Source of the DNA: Allopusillimonas sp008369125
GTDB lineage: Bacteria; Pseudomonadota; Gammaproteobacteria; Burkholderiales; Burkholderiaceae_B
Assembly: GCF_008369125.1 (NCBI RefSeq)
Contig: NZ_VOAY01000003.1
Span: 558,001 to 622,000 of the forward strand
DNA: 64,000 bases
Direction: 5' to 3'
Under the pieces are notes generated by a model, which had not been told where the DNA came from, searched no databases, and worked only from the letters and a program-made list of their open reading frames with translations. Below, piece by piece: positions 37,163-46,113 of this stretch; the first letter of the stretch is position 1; every line of letters begins with the position of its first letter. The translations under genes were made by a program, and so were the position numbers.

Positions 37163-37875
37163 GGTGTGGGGTCGTCCTGATTGTCTGCAAGTAGTTCTAG
37201 CCGGTAACCCAGCGCGTACGACGCAGTAAGTCGCACGCCGTTTTCAGGGCGCAACTGCAGCTTGCGGCGGATATTGGATAAATGCGTGTCCAGCGTACGT
37301 GACGTTGCGGGGATCTCGCGGTTCCATACGTTGTTGCTCAGAACATCTCTTGAAAACAGTCGCCCGGGGTTGCGAAAAAACAGCAAAGCCAACTCGTATT
37401 CTTTGGGAGCCAGTTCAACGAGAGCGCCATGAAGAGAGATAGTCTGTGCGGCGGGGTGTACAAGATAGTTGGCGCAATTGAAAGCGTCTTCCTGGCTGGC
37501 CACCGGCGTAGCTATGCGACGGTGCAGTGCATTGATACGGGCTATGAGTTCGCCTGTGCGCAAAGGCTTGACCACATAATCGTCAGCGCCGGCCTGCAGA
37601 CCAGTAACCAGGTCGGATTCTTGCGTGCGATTGGTTAAAAACATGACGGGGATGCTCTGGCCAAGATTGCCACGCACCCACCTGACAATATCCAGACCGC
37701 TTATATCGGGAACTTGCCAGTCAAGCAGTAGAAGATCAAAATCGTGGTCGCGGCTAAGGGCCGCCAGAAAAGCTTTGCCTGTTACGAACAAAGTACAGGT
37801 ATGCCCGGCCTCCTGGAGTACAGCCTGGATGAACCGACCTTGGACTTCATCATCTTCAAGGGAAGCTATGTGCAT
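37159..37875 (-). CDS. OmpR-family response regulator
   Basis: A 238-residue regulator. The receiver domain has acidic residues at 8-9, the phospho-acceptor D52 in LLLLDWQVPDISG, T/S and K in the FLTNR and VVKPLRTGEL segments. The C-terminal winged helix ends with TSRTLDTHLSNIRRKLQLRP, the OmpR/PhoB recognition pattern. First gene of the operon with the FecR-LysM protein and the CHASE2 kinase, so it is the cognate partner. The target genes are unknown. Confidence 0.93.
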   Translation of the reverse strand: MHIASLEDDEVQGRFIQAVLQEAGHTCTLFVTGKAFLAALSRDHDFDLLLLDWQVPDISGLDIVRWVRGNLGQSIPVMFLTNRTQESDLVTGLQAGADDYVVKPLRTGELIARINALHRRIATPVASQEDAFNCANYLVHPAAQTISLHGALVELAPKEYELALLFFRNPGRLFSRDVLSNNVWNREIPATSRTLDTHLSNIRRKLQLRPENGVRLTASYALGYRLELLADNQDDPTP

Positions 37876-38004
37876 GTATGCGATAAATAAACGATTTTAA
37901 TAACCTGAACCGCTATGTTACGACACATGTCTCTATAGTGTCGAGCAAGCTAACTATAAGCGGTATGGGTTCTCAGGCAGCAATGCTGAGTAATCAAAAG
38001 CATG

Positions 38005-38034
38005 TTGACGATTAACTTGTGCACGTGCTACTAT
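38005..38034 (+). promoter_or_regulatory. Promoter of the str operon
   Basis: TTGACG (38005-38010), an 18-base spacer and TACTAT (38029-38034) make a good sigma-70 promoter. Initiation would be near 38041, giving a leader of about 240 bases before rpsL. Confidence 0.65.
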
Positions 38035-38040
38035 GGCGAG

Positions 38041-38282
38041 CTTACTTTCAGGGCCTCTGTGCTATGGCACTAAAAGTAATACACCCAGCTTTGCTGCAAG
38101 ACCCGCTCTTTTACGTATTTCGTGCCAGGCGGTTTTTGCGCAAACCGCCTGAGGCTGTAGTGGTAAGGCATCTCTTCAATTTATAGAGATATAGCCGGCC
38201 AGCAGCGACAGGCGTTTATCACTCATACGTCTAACAGTACGCAAGTACCGAATGCGTAAAAGTCACAGGATGCGTAAAGGTT
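38041..38282 (+). promoter_or_regulatory. rpsL leader with hairpin
   Basis: The untranslated leader contains a perfect 9-bp hairpin AGGCGGTTT (38127-38135) / AAACCGCCT (38142-38150). No U-tract follows. No gene is seen in the 407 bases between the response regulator and rpsL. Confidence 0.45.
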
Positions 38283-38660
38283 ATGCCAACCATTAGCCAA
38301 CTCGTGCGTAAGCCGCGCGAAGTCAGCCGCGCAAGCAGCAAGAGCCCCGCGCTCGAAAACTGCCCGCAGCGCCGTGGTGTTTGCACTCGCGTGTACACCA
38401 CCACCCCCAAAAAACCTAACTCAGCTTTGCGTAAAGTCGCCAAGGTTCGTCTTACCAACGGTTTCGAAGTTATTTCGTACATCGGCGGTGAAGGCCACAA
38501 CCTGCAAGAACACTCAGTGGTTCTTGTGCGCGGCGGTCGTGTAAAAGACTTGCCAGGTGTGCGTTACCACATCGTTCGTGGCTCGCTCGACTTGCAAGGG
38601 GTCAAAGACCGCAAGCAGTCGCGCTCCAAGTACGGTGCAAAACGCCCCAAGAAAGCTTAA
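38283..38660 (+). CDS. rpsL: 30S ribosomal protein S12
   Basis: A 125-residue S12. The streptomycin-relevant loops TTPKKPNSALRKV (with Lys43) and GGRVKDLPGVRYH (with Lys88) carry the wild-type, sensitive residues. First gene of the str operon, behind a promoter at about 38.0 kb. S12 monitors decoding at the A site. Confidence 0.99.
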   Translation: MPTISQLVRKPREVSRASSKSPALENCPQRRGVCTRVYTTTPKKPNSALRKVAKVRLTNGFEVISYIGGEGHNLQEHSVVLVRGGRVKDLPGVRYHIVRGSLDLQGVKDRKQSRSKYGAKRPKKA

Positions 38661-38799
38661 GTTTTTCCTCTGTCCGGCAAGTCCGGGCGTCTCAGTGCAG
38701 CCGTGGGCAGTCCGCCCGCAGCATGTAAGTGATCATCTTTAATGGGTGATCAAGGCCGCAATAACGCGGTTCAACTGAACAGTCACAAGGAAGTTAAAA

Positions 38800-39270
38800 A
38801 TGCCTCGTCGTCGCGAAGTTCCCAAACGTGAAATTCTTCCCGATCCTAAATTTGGCAGCGTAGATCTTGCCAAATTCATGAACGTTGTCATGCTGTCTGG
38901 CAAGAAAGCCGTAGCCGAACGCATCATCTACGGCGCCTTTGATCACATCCAGGCTAAAACTGGCAAAGAGCCTATCGAAGTGTTCAATACTGCCATCAGC
39001 AACATCAAGCCTCTCGTAGAAGTGAAAAGCCGCCGTGTCGGTGGCGCGAACTATCAAGTGCCGGTTGAAGTGCGCCCTGTGCGCCGCCTGGCCCTTGCCA
39101 TGCGCTGGTTGCGTGAAGCAGCCAAAAAACGTGGTGAGAAATCGATGGATCTGCGCCTTGCCGGCGAACTGCTTGACGCCTCCGAAGGTCGTGGCGGCGC
39201 CATGAAGAAGCGGGAAGACACGCACAAGATGGCAGAGGCCAACAAGGCATTCAGCCATTTCCGTTGGTAA
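38800..39270 (+). CDS. rpsG: 30S ribosomal protein S7
   Basis: A 156-residue S7, standard length. It begins MPRRREVPKREILPDPKFGS and ends in KAFSHFRW. It nucleates the 30S head and, in E. coli, represses the str operon through the rpsL-rpsG spacer. The spacer here is 139 bases, long enough for such a site. fusA follows after 15 bases. Confidence 0.99.
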   Translation: MPRRREVPKREILPDPKFGSVDLAKFMNVVMLSGKKAVAERIIYGAFDHIQAKTGKEPIEVFNTAISNIKPLVEVKSRRVGGANYQVPVEVRPVRRLALAMRWLREAAKKRGEKSMDLRLAGELLDASEGRGGAMKKREDTHKMAEANKAFSHFRW

Positions 39271-39285
39271 TCTAAGGACACAATC

Positions 39286-41388
39286 ATGGCCCGCAAAACC
39301 CCGATCGAGCGCTATCGCAACATTGGTATTTCCGCGCATATCGATGCCGGCAAAACCACGACCACCGAGCGCATCCTGTTCTATACCGGCGTCAACCACA
39401 AAATTGGCGAAACCCATGAAGGCTCCGCCACCATGGACTGGATGGAGCAGGAACAAGAACGCGGCATCACCATCACGTCGGCTGCCACCACCGCCTTCTG
39501 GAGCGGCATGGCAGGTGATCGTCCTGAGCATCGTATCAACATCATCGACACCCCGGGGCACGTTGACTTCACCATTGAAGTTGAGCGTTCCATGCGTGTG
39601 CTCGATGGCGCCTGCATGGTTTACTGCGCTGTGGGTGGTGTTCAGCCCCAGTCTGAAACCGTATGGCGTCAGGCCAACAAATACGGCGTGCCCCGTCTTG
39701 CCTTCATCAACAAGATGGACCGCACCGGTGCAAACTTCTTCAAGGTCTACGATCAGCTCAAGTTGCGCCTGAAAGCCAACCCTGTGCCTATCGTTATCCC
39801 AATCGGGGCTGAAGACACCTTCAAAGGCGTGGTCGACCTCGTACTTATGAAAGGCATCGTATGGGACGAAGCCACCCATGGCACCAAGTTCGACTACATC
39901 GACATCCCCGCTGACCTGGTTGATCAGGCCAACGAGTGGCATGAAAAGCTGGTCGAGTCGGCGGCCGAAGCCAACGAAGAACTCATGGACAAATACCTTG
40001 AGTCGGGTGCGCTTTCTGCCGAAGAGATCAACGAGGGTATCCGCCTGCGCACCATTGCTGGCGAAATCCAGCCCATGTTGTGCGGTACTGCCTTCAAAAA
40101 CAAGGGCGTGCAGCGCATGCTCGACGCAGTGCTTGACTACCTGCCTTCGCCAGTTGATATCCCGCCTGTCAAGGGCATGGATGATGACGGCAACGAAATC
40201 AGCTTGCCTGCTGATGACTCCGCCAAGTTCTCCGCACTTGCGTTCAAACTAATGAGCGACCCCTTTGTGGGCCAGCTTACATTTGTGCGCGTGTATTCGG
40301 GTGTTCTGCATTCCGGCGAGACGGTTTACAACCCGATCAAGTCGAAAAAAGAACGTATTGGCCGCATCTTGCAGATGCACGCCAATAACCGTGCCGAGAT
40401 CAAAGAAGTTCTGGCGGGCGACATCGCCGCTGTGGTTGGTCTGAAAGACGTCACCACTGGCGAAACACTGTGCGACGTCGGTCAGCACATCTTGCTTGAG
40501 CGTATGGAGTTCCCCGAGCCTGTTATTTCGCAGGCTGTCGAGCCCAAGACCAAGGCTGATCAAGAAAAAATGGGTGTTGCTCTTTCGCGTCTGGCACAGG
40601 AAGATCCTTCTTTCCGTGTCACCAGCGACGAAGAGTCGGGCCAAACCATTATTTCGGGTATGGGCGAGTTGCACCTTGAGGTTCTGGTTGACCGCATGCG
40701 CCGTGAATTCGGTGTTGAGGCCAACGTCGGTAAGCCACAAGTGGCTTACCGTGAAACCATCCGCAAAACTTGCGAAGAAATCGAAGGCAAGTTCGTCAAG
40801 CAGTCGGGCGGTCGTGGTCAGTATGGTCACGTTGTGCTCAAGCTTGAGCCTCTCGAACAAGGCGGTGGTTACCAGTTCGTTGACGCAATTAAGGGCGGCG
40901 TGGTGCCACGCGAGTACATCCCTGCTGTCGACAAGGGTATTCAAGAAACTCTGCCAGCTGGTGTGGTTGCGGGTTACCCGGTCGTAGACGTAAAAGTTAC
41001 GCTTTTCTTCGGTTCGTACCACGATGTTGACTCGAACGAAAACGCGTTCCGCATGGCTGCTTCCATGGCTTTCAAAGACGGTATGCGCAAGGCCAGCCCT
41101 GTGCTGCTCGAGCCCATGATGGCTGTCGACGTTGAAACTCCCGAAGAGTATGCCGGTACGGTCATGGGCGATCTGTCCTCCCGTCGCGGTATGGTTCAGG
41201 GCATGGATGATATCCCTGGCGGCGGTAAAATCATCAAGGCTGAAGTGCCTCTGGCTGAGATGTTTGGTTACTCGACCAACCTGCGTTCACAAACGCAAGG
41301 GCGTGCAACCTACTCCATGGAGTTCAAGCATTACGCCGAGGCTCCGAAGAACGTCGCTGAAGAAGTTATCAGCGCACGTGGCAAGTAA
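39286..41388 (+). CDS. fusA: Elongation factor G
   Basis: A 700-residue EF-G. GISAHIDAGKTTTTERILFY holds the P-loop, DTPGHVDF is G3 and NKMDRTGANF G4. Domain IV (GGRGQYGHV) and domain V (TNLRSQTQGRATYSMEF) are complete. It drives translocation. Third gene of the str operon; a terminator-like hairpin follows before tuf. Confidence 0.99.
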   Translation: MARKTPIERYRNIGISAHIDAGKTTTTERILFYTGVNHKIGETHEGSATMDWMEQEQERGITITSAATTAFWSGMAGDRPEHRINIIDTPGHVDFTIEVERSMRVLDGACMVYCAVGGVQPQSETVWRQANKYGVPRLAFINKMDRTGANFFKVYDQLKLRLKANPVPIVIPIGAEDTFKGVVDLVLMKGIVWDEATHGTKFDYIDIPADLVDQANEWHEKLVESAAEANEELMDKYLESGALSAEEINEGIRLRTIAGEIQPMLCGTAFKNKGVQRMLDAVLDYLPSPVDIPPVKGMDDDGNEISLPADDSAKFSALAFKLMSDPFVGQLTFVRVYSGVLHSGETVYNPIKSKKERIGRILQMHANNRAEIKEVLAGDIAAVVGLKDVTTGETLCDVGQHILLERMEFPEPVISQAVEPKTKADQEKMGVALSRLAQEDPSFRVTSDEESGQTIISGMGELHLEVLVDRMRREFGVEANVGKPQVAYRETIRKTCEEIEGKFVKQSGGRGQYGHVVLKLEPLEQGGGYQFVDAIKGGVVPREYIPAVDKGIQETLPAGVVAGYPVVDVKVTLFFGSYHDVDSNENAFRMAASMAFKDGMRKASPVLLEPMMAVDVETPEEYAGTVMGDLSSRRGMVQGMDDIPGGGKIIKAEVPLAEMFGYSTNLRSQTQGRATYSMEFKHYAEAPKNVAEEVISARGK

Positions 41389-41398
41389 TTAATCAATT

Positions 41399-41435
41399 CC
41401 TGCCCGTTTTGTGTAAACGGGCAGGTAACTTTTTT
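41399..41435 (+). terminator. Terminator or attenuator between fusA and tuf copy 2
   Basis: CCTGCCCGTTT (41399-41409) and AAACGGGCAGG (41415-41425) form a perfect 11-bp stem with a 5-base loop. The T-run (41430-41435) begins four bases after the stem, so termination may be partial, letting tuf and rpsJ be read at a different level. Confidence 0.75.
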
Positions 41436-41467
41436 ATGTTTCCTTGAAAACATTGATGGGATAAATC

Positions 41468-42658
41468 ATGGCAAAAGGTAAGTTTGAACGAACCAAACCG
41501 CACGTCAACGTAGGTACGATCGGGCACGTTGACCACGGCAAGACCACGCTGACGGCAGCGATAACGACAGTGCTTTCGACGGCATTCGGTGGCGAAGCCA
41601 AAGGCTACGCCCAGATCGACGCAGCGCCTGAAGAAAAAGCGCGCGGCATCACGATCAACACCTCGCACGTTGAGTACGAAACCAAGGCACGTCACTACGC
41701 ACACGTAGACTGCCCGGGCCACGCTGACTATGTCAAAAACATGATCACCGGCGCAGCGCAGATGGACGGCGCTATTCTGGTGGTTTCGGCCGCTGACGGC
41801 CCCATGCCGCAAACGCGTGAGCACATCCTGCTGTCGCGCCAGGTGGGCGTGCCTTACATCATCGTGTTCCTGAACAAGGCCGACATGGTTGATGACGAAG
41901 AGCTGCTCGAGCTGGTCGAAATGGAAGTGCGCGAGCTGCTCTCCAAGTACGACTTTCCGGGCGACGATACGCCCATCATCAAGGGTTCGGCCAAGCTGGC
42001 TCTTGAGGGTGACGAAGGTCCTCTGGGCAAGCAAGCCATCATGCAGCTGGCCGACGCACTGGACAACTACATTCCTACGCCTGAGCGTGCCATTGACGGC
42101 GCATTCCTGATGCCTGTTGAAGACGTGTTCTCCATCTCGGGTCGCGGCACGGTGGTTACCGGTCGTATCGAGCGTGGCATTGTCAAGGTCGGCGAAGAAA
42201 TCGAAGTGGTCGGTATCAAAGACACCATCAAAACGACCTGCACGGGCGTTGAGATGTTCCGCAAGCTGCTTGACCAGGGTCAGGCAGGCGATAACGTGGG
42301 TGTGTTGCTGCGCGGTACCAAGCGTGAAGACGTCGAGCGTGGTCAGGTTCTGGCCAAGCCCGGCTCGATCAAGCCGCACACAGACTTTGACGCTGAAGTG
42401 TACATTTTGTCCAAAGATGAGGGTGGCCGTCATACGCCGTTCTTCCAGGGCTATCGTCCACAGTTTTACTTCCGTACTACCGACGTAACGGGTACGATTG
42501 AGCTGCCGGCCGACAAAGAAATGGTTCTGCCAGGTGACAACGTGTCCATGAAGGTTAGCCTGATTGCACCGATCGCCATGGAAGAAGGCCTGCGTTTCGC
42601 TATTCGTGAAGGCGGCCGTACTGTTGGTGCAGGCGTTGTAGCCAAGATCCTCAAGTAA
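41468..42658 (+). CDS. tuf: Elongation factor Tu, copy 2
   Basis: Encodes the same 396 residues as the copy at 17965-19155. The DNA differs at only three positions that I can see: bases 12 (T for C), 24 (A for G) and 414 (C for T), all silent. Flanking sequences are unrelated, so identity ends sharply at the coding borders. This is the pattern of ongoing gene conversion between two tuf genes. Located between fusA and rpsJ, the normal str position. Confidence 0.99.
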   Translation: MAKGKFERTKPHVNVGTIGHVDHGKTTLTAAITTVLSTAFGGEAKGYAQIDAAPEEKARGITINTSHVEYETKARHYAHVDCPGHADYVKNMITGAAQMDGAILVVSAADGPMPQTREHILLSRQVGVPYIIVFLNKADMVDDEELLELVEMEVRELLSKYDFPGDDTPIIKGSAKLALEGDEGPLGKQAIMQLADALDNYIPTPERAIDGAFLMPVEDVFSISGRGTVVTGRIERGIVKVGEEIEVVGIKDTIKTTCTGVEMFRKLLDQGQAGDNVGVLLRGTKREDVERGQVLAKPGSIKPHTDFDAEVYILSKDEGGRHTPFFQGYRPQFYFRTTDVTGTIELPADKEMVLPGDNVSMKVSLIAPIAMEEGLRFAIREGGRTVGAGVVAKILK

Positions 42659-42679
42659 TAAAGGCATAGCCGCTGATGG

Positions 42680-42699
42680 CGGGAGCAATATTGCTCCCG
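42680..42699. other. Perfect 20-base palindrome after tuf copy 2
   Basis: CGGGAGCAATATTGCTCCCG is exactly self-complementary. It lies 21 bases after the tuf stop and 25 before rpsJ. There is no T-run, so it may stabilise or delimit the upstream message rather than end it. Confidence 0.6.
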
Positions 42700-42724
42700 T
42701 CTAATTCGTTCTTTAGGAATACCC

Positions 42725-43036
42725 ATGAAAAACCAGAAAATCCGCATCCGTCTCAAGGCTTTTGACTACAAACTGATCGATCAGTCGGCAGCAGAAATCG
42801 TCGAAACCGCCAAGCGCACGGGCGCGGTAGTGCGTGGTCCAGTACCGCTGCCTACCCGCATTCGTCGTTTAGACATACTGCGTTCGCCTCACGTCAACAA
42901 GACGGCGCGCGACCAGTTTGAAATGCGTACGCACCAGCGTCTGATGGATATCGTGGATCCAACCGACAAAACTGTTGATGCGCTCATGCGTCTTGACCTG
43001 CCAGCAGGTGTAGACGTAGAAATCGCATTGCAGTAA
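42725..43036 (+). CDS. rpsJ: 30S ribosomal protein S10 (NusE)
   Basis: A 103-residue S10 with KIRIRLKAFDYKLIDQSAAE and GPVPLPTRIRR, full length. It is part of the 30S head and, as NusE, of antitermination complexes with NusG. In most bacteria rpsJ is directly followed by rplC; here a strong terminator follows and rplC is more than 18 kb away. Confidence 0.99.
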   Translation: MKNQKIRIRLKAFDYKLIDQSAAEIVETAKRTGAVVRGPVPLPTRIRRLDILRSPHVNKTARDQFEMRTHQRLMDIVDPTDKTVDALMRLDLPAGVDVEIALQ

Positions 43037-43082
43037 GCTGTTGGGCAAGCGCCATGGGCTTCGCGCCCCCGGCGCAATAAAC

Positions 43083-43111
43083 AAAACGCCATGCTTGTCG
43101 CATGGCGTTTT
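43083..43111 (+). terminator. Strong terminator after rpsJ
   Basis: AAAACGCCATGC and GCATGGCGTTTT form a perfect 12-bp stem with a 5-base loop; the terminal T-run is in the stem. It ends the str-tuf-rpsJ transcript 47 bases after rpsJ, at the point where the S10 operon would otherwise continue. Confidence 0.88.
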
Positions 43112-43187
43112 GCGTTGTATCAGGCACCACATGACATGGCACTCGTAGCCGGGCCAATAAACGTCCGCAACTCCAGGAGACAACGAC

Positions 43188-45275
43188 ATGGCAGGATTTC
43201 GGGCTTTTCTTGGCGGGGTGGCTTCGGTCGTTCTTGCGGCCTGTTCTCTGTTACCACAAGCGGTGCAGGCACAGCCCGCAGCGTCATCGTGCAATGGCGG
43301 GCATCCCATAAAGCTGGCAGACCAAACTTGGGAGAGCGCCAGTTTTACCACCCATGTCATCAGTGACCTACTTGAACTGGCGTTTGGCTGCCAAACTGAA
43401 GTCGTGCCTGGCACGACTGCGGCTACCGAATCTGCGCTGGCTCAGAACGACGTGCAGATTATTGCCGAGCAATGGACTGGGCGCTCGCCCATTATCGAAA
43501 AGGCCATTGATGCGGGTGATGTCAGCGTCGTGGGCGACACATTGGCTGGCGGAGCCGTTCAAGGTTGGTATGTACCTGATTACGTCGTACACGGTGATCC
43601 AGCGCGGGGTATCGAACCCATGGCGCCAGAGCTTGAGTCCTGGAAAGACTTGCCACGCTATAAAGAGCTATTTCGTGATCCCGAAGTGCCGTCTAAAGGG
43701 CGCTTTCTCAATTGCCCTACTGGCTGGGTCTGCGAGCAAACCAATACGCGACTGCTTACGGTGCACGGCTTAAATGATGATTACAACAACTTTCGTGCGG
43801 GCACCGGCGCCGCCCTCGATGCAGCCATAAGCTCCGCCTATGATCGCGGCAAACCCGTGCTGTTTTACTACTGGCAACCCGCCGGTTTGATGGCCAAGTA
43901 CAAGTTTTTCAAAATCAAGCAAGATCCCTTTAACCAGGCTTGCTGGGACACCATTGTCAGCGGCAAGGGTAAGCTGTGTTCCAGCGACTTCCTGGTAGCC
44001 CACCTGGGGATCGGTGTGTCGACACCGTTCGTCAACGCCAACCCCCAGCTTGTCACCTTTTTTAAGCACTTGCAGTTTCAGCCTGCGCTGCTTAACCAGA
44101 TGATTCTTGAAATAACCGAAACGCGGGTCAGCGGATCTGACATGGCAGAGCAGTTTCTGAAGAAGCACCCGCAGATATGGAGCGCCTGGTTGCCTGCAGA
44201 TGCTGCTGCCCGCGCTAGCGCTGCATTAGGCATAGCCCCGGCAGCGCATGAGGCCACAGCCGAAGGCGCAACGTCCACGATTGTCTCTGAACAGAAGTCA
44301 GGCTCAGACAATGCTTCCGATCGGGCAACTGACGCAAAGACCGGTGAAGCCACAACGCAGCAACAATCCGTGAATCCGTTTGCAGCCGCCGGGAATGCGG
44401 CATCAGGCATTTTTCCTGACTGGTCTGTAGCCGGGTTTGTGAATGATCGACTGGTACAAATAGTTAAGCGTTACGGCGGCGTATTCCGTGACGTCAGTGA
44501 GCGTATTCTGGTCACTATATTGCTGCCGTTGGAACGCGCGTTGCAGGCGGTGCCGCCGTGGTTGTTTCTGGCGTTCGTTGCGGGGCTGGCGTGGCATGCC
44601 ACGCGTAAGCCCCTTTCAACCGTGTTGTACGTCGTCTGTTTGTACCTGATTGGTGCGGTAGGTCTTTGGGACAAACTTATCCAGACATTTGCGCTGGTAC
44701 TGGTGTCGACGGCGTTTTCCATTGTGATAGGCATACCCGTGGGCATTATTGCGGCACGCAGTCGTATCTTGCGCCGCCTGCTCACACCCGTGCTAGACGT
44801 TATGCAGACGCTGCCCAGCTTCGTCTACCTTATCCCTGTGCTTATGCTGTTTGGGCTAGGCAAGGTGCCAGCCCTGTTCGCAACCGTTATTTATGCTGTG
44901 CCGCCGCTTATCCGCCTGACTATTCTGGGTTTGCGACACGTTGATCGTGATGTCATGGAAGCGGCGCAGGCTTTTGGTGTGACACGATGGCAGATGCTGA
45001 CCCGGGTTAGTCTGCCACTGGCGCGCCCAAGCATTATGGCGGGTATCAACCAAACGACCATGATGGCCTTGGCCATGGTCGTGGTGGCGTCCATGATCGG
45101 TGCACGGGGGTTGGGCGAGGACGTACTGGCGGGTATTCAGACGCTGGATGTGGGGCGCGGATTGCAGGCGGGTGTAGCCATTGTGATTCTGGCCATCGTG
45201 ATTGACCGTATTACCCAGGCGTATGGCAGGCCGCGTCGGCGGCGGCTTGCTATGAAGCGGCAGGAGCAAGAGTGA
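43188..45275 (+). CDS. Betaine/choline-type ABC transporter, fused binding protein and permease
   Basis: A 695-residue protein with two domains in one chain. A signal peptide (about 1-28) precedes an OpuAC/ProX-like substrate-binding domain (about 35-345, with IIAEQWTGRSPIIEKAID and FYYWQPAGLMAKY). A Ser/Thr/Ala-rich linker (about 345-400) leads to an OpuAB/ProW-like permease (about 430-680, with VLDVMQTLPSFVYLIPVLML and the EAAQAFGVTRWQ EAA loop). Fusions of this family usually have the permease first; here the binding domain is first. Likely ligands are glycine betaine, choline or a relative. The ATPase gene follows with a one-base overlap. Confidence 0.9.
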   Translation: MAGFRAFLGGVASVVLAACSLLPQAVQAQPAASSCNGGHPIKLADQTWESASFTTHVISDLLELAFGCQTEVVPGTTAATESALAQNDVQIIAEQWTGRSPIIEKAIDAGDVSVVGDTLAGGAVQGWYVPDYVVHGDPARGIEPMAPELESWKDLPRYKELFRDPEVPSKGRFLNCPTGWVCEQTNTRLLTVHGLNDDYNNFRAGTGAALDAAISSAYDRGKPVLFYYWQPAGLMAKYKFFKIKQDPFNQACWDTIVSGKGKLCSSDFLVAHLGIGVSTPFVNANPQLVTFFKHLQFQPALLNQMILEITETRVSGSDMAEQFLKKHPQIWSAWLPADAAARASAALGIAPAAHEATAEGATSTIVSEQKSGSDNASDRATDAKTGEATTQQQSVNPFAAAGNAASGIFPDWSVAGFVNDRLVQIVKRYGGVFRDVSERILVTILLPLERALQAVPPWLFLAFVAGLAWHATRKPLSTVLYVVCLYLIGAVGLWDKLIQTFALVLVSTAFSIVIGIPVGIIAARSRILRRLLTPVLDVMQTLPSFVYLIPVLMLFGLGKVPALFATVIYAVPPLIRLTILGLRHVDRDVMEAAQAFGVTRWQMLTRVSLPLARPSIMAGINQTTMMALAMVVVASMIGARGLGEDVLAGIQTLDVGRGLQAGVAIVILAIVIDRITQAYGRPRRRRLAMKRQEQE

Positions 45276-46093
45276 TGGACGCTATCAAAATACAGATCCG
45301 TAACGTTTACAAGGTATTCGGCCCGCGTGAAGCCGAGGCTGTGGCCATGTTGCACCAAGGCGTCGAGAAAGAAGTGGTGCAGGGTGAAACCGGCTGTAAT
45401 GTGGGGCTCGCGGGTGTTAACGCACAAATTCCCACGGGTCGTATTACATGCATCATGGGGCTTTCGGGGTCAGGCAAATCAACATTGGTGCGCCATCTGA
45501 ATCGTCTGATCGACCCCTCGGCCGGTGAGATCCTGGTCGACGGTGAAAATATTCTCGCACTGAGTATGCCTGAGCTGCGAGAACTGCGTCGTTATAAAGT
45601 AAGCATGGTGTTCCAGAGCTTCGGGCTTCTGCCGCATATCAATGTTCTTGATAACGTAGCCTTTGGTCTGTCTGTGCGCGGAGAAAACAAGCCAAAGGCG
45701 CGCGAGTCAGCCATGCTTTGGCTGGAGCGGGTTGGTCTGACCGGTTACGAACAGAACTACCCCGATGAGCTTTCAGGTGGCATGCGGCAGCGTGTGGGTT
45801 TGGCGCGTGCGCTTGCTATCGATGCCGAGGTGTTGTTAATGGATGAGGCGTTTTCAGCGCTGGATCCACTCATCCGTTACGACATGCAGGATCAATTGCT
45901 GGTCTTGCAGCAAAAGCTCCAAAAAACCATTGTGTTCATTACGCACGATATTGATGAAGCCCTCAGGCTGGGACAGCATATTGTTATTTTGCGTGATGGT
46001 AAGGTCGAACAGGCGGGCACTCCCGACGATATCCGTGATCATCCGGTAAACGAATACGTTGAGCGGTTTGTGGTCCGGCGAACTGTTGCCTGA
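45275..46093 (+). CDS. Betaine-type ABC transporter ATP-binding protein
   Basis: A 272-residue ABC ATPase of the ProV/OpuAA group. Walker A GLSGSGKST, signature LSGGMRQR, Walker B LLMDEAFSALDP and the His switch ITHDIDEA are intact. The ATG at 45275 overlaps the stop of the fused permease gene (TGATG). The CBS domains found at the C-terminus of many family members are absent, so ionic-strength gating through CBS is not expected. It powers the fused transporter encoded just upstream. Confidence 0.93.
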   Translation: MDAIKIQIRNVYKVFGPREAEAVAMLHQGVEKEVVQGETGCNVGLAGVNAQIPTGRITCIMGLSGSGKSTLVRHLNRLIDPSAGEILVDGENILALSMPELRELRRYKVSMVFQSFGLLPHINVLDNVAFGLSVRGENKPKARESAMLWLERVGLTGYEQNYPDELSGGMRQRVGLARALAIDAEVLLMDEAFSALDPLIRYDMQDQLLVLQQKLQKTIVFITHDIDEALRLGQHIVILRDGKVEQAGTPDDIRDHPVNEYVERFVVRRTVA

Positions 46094-46113
46094 TGTTGGA
46101 AATGACCAGCACG

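Noticed and set aside
42680..42699. Palindrome after tuf copy 2 as a terminator
   Set aside because: No T-run follows, and rpsJ needs readthrough from the str promoter.
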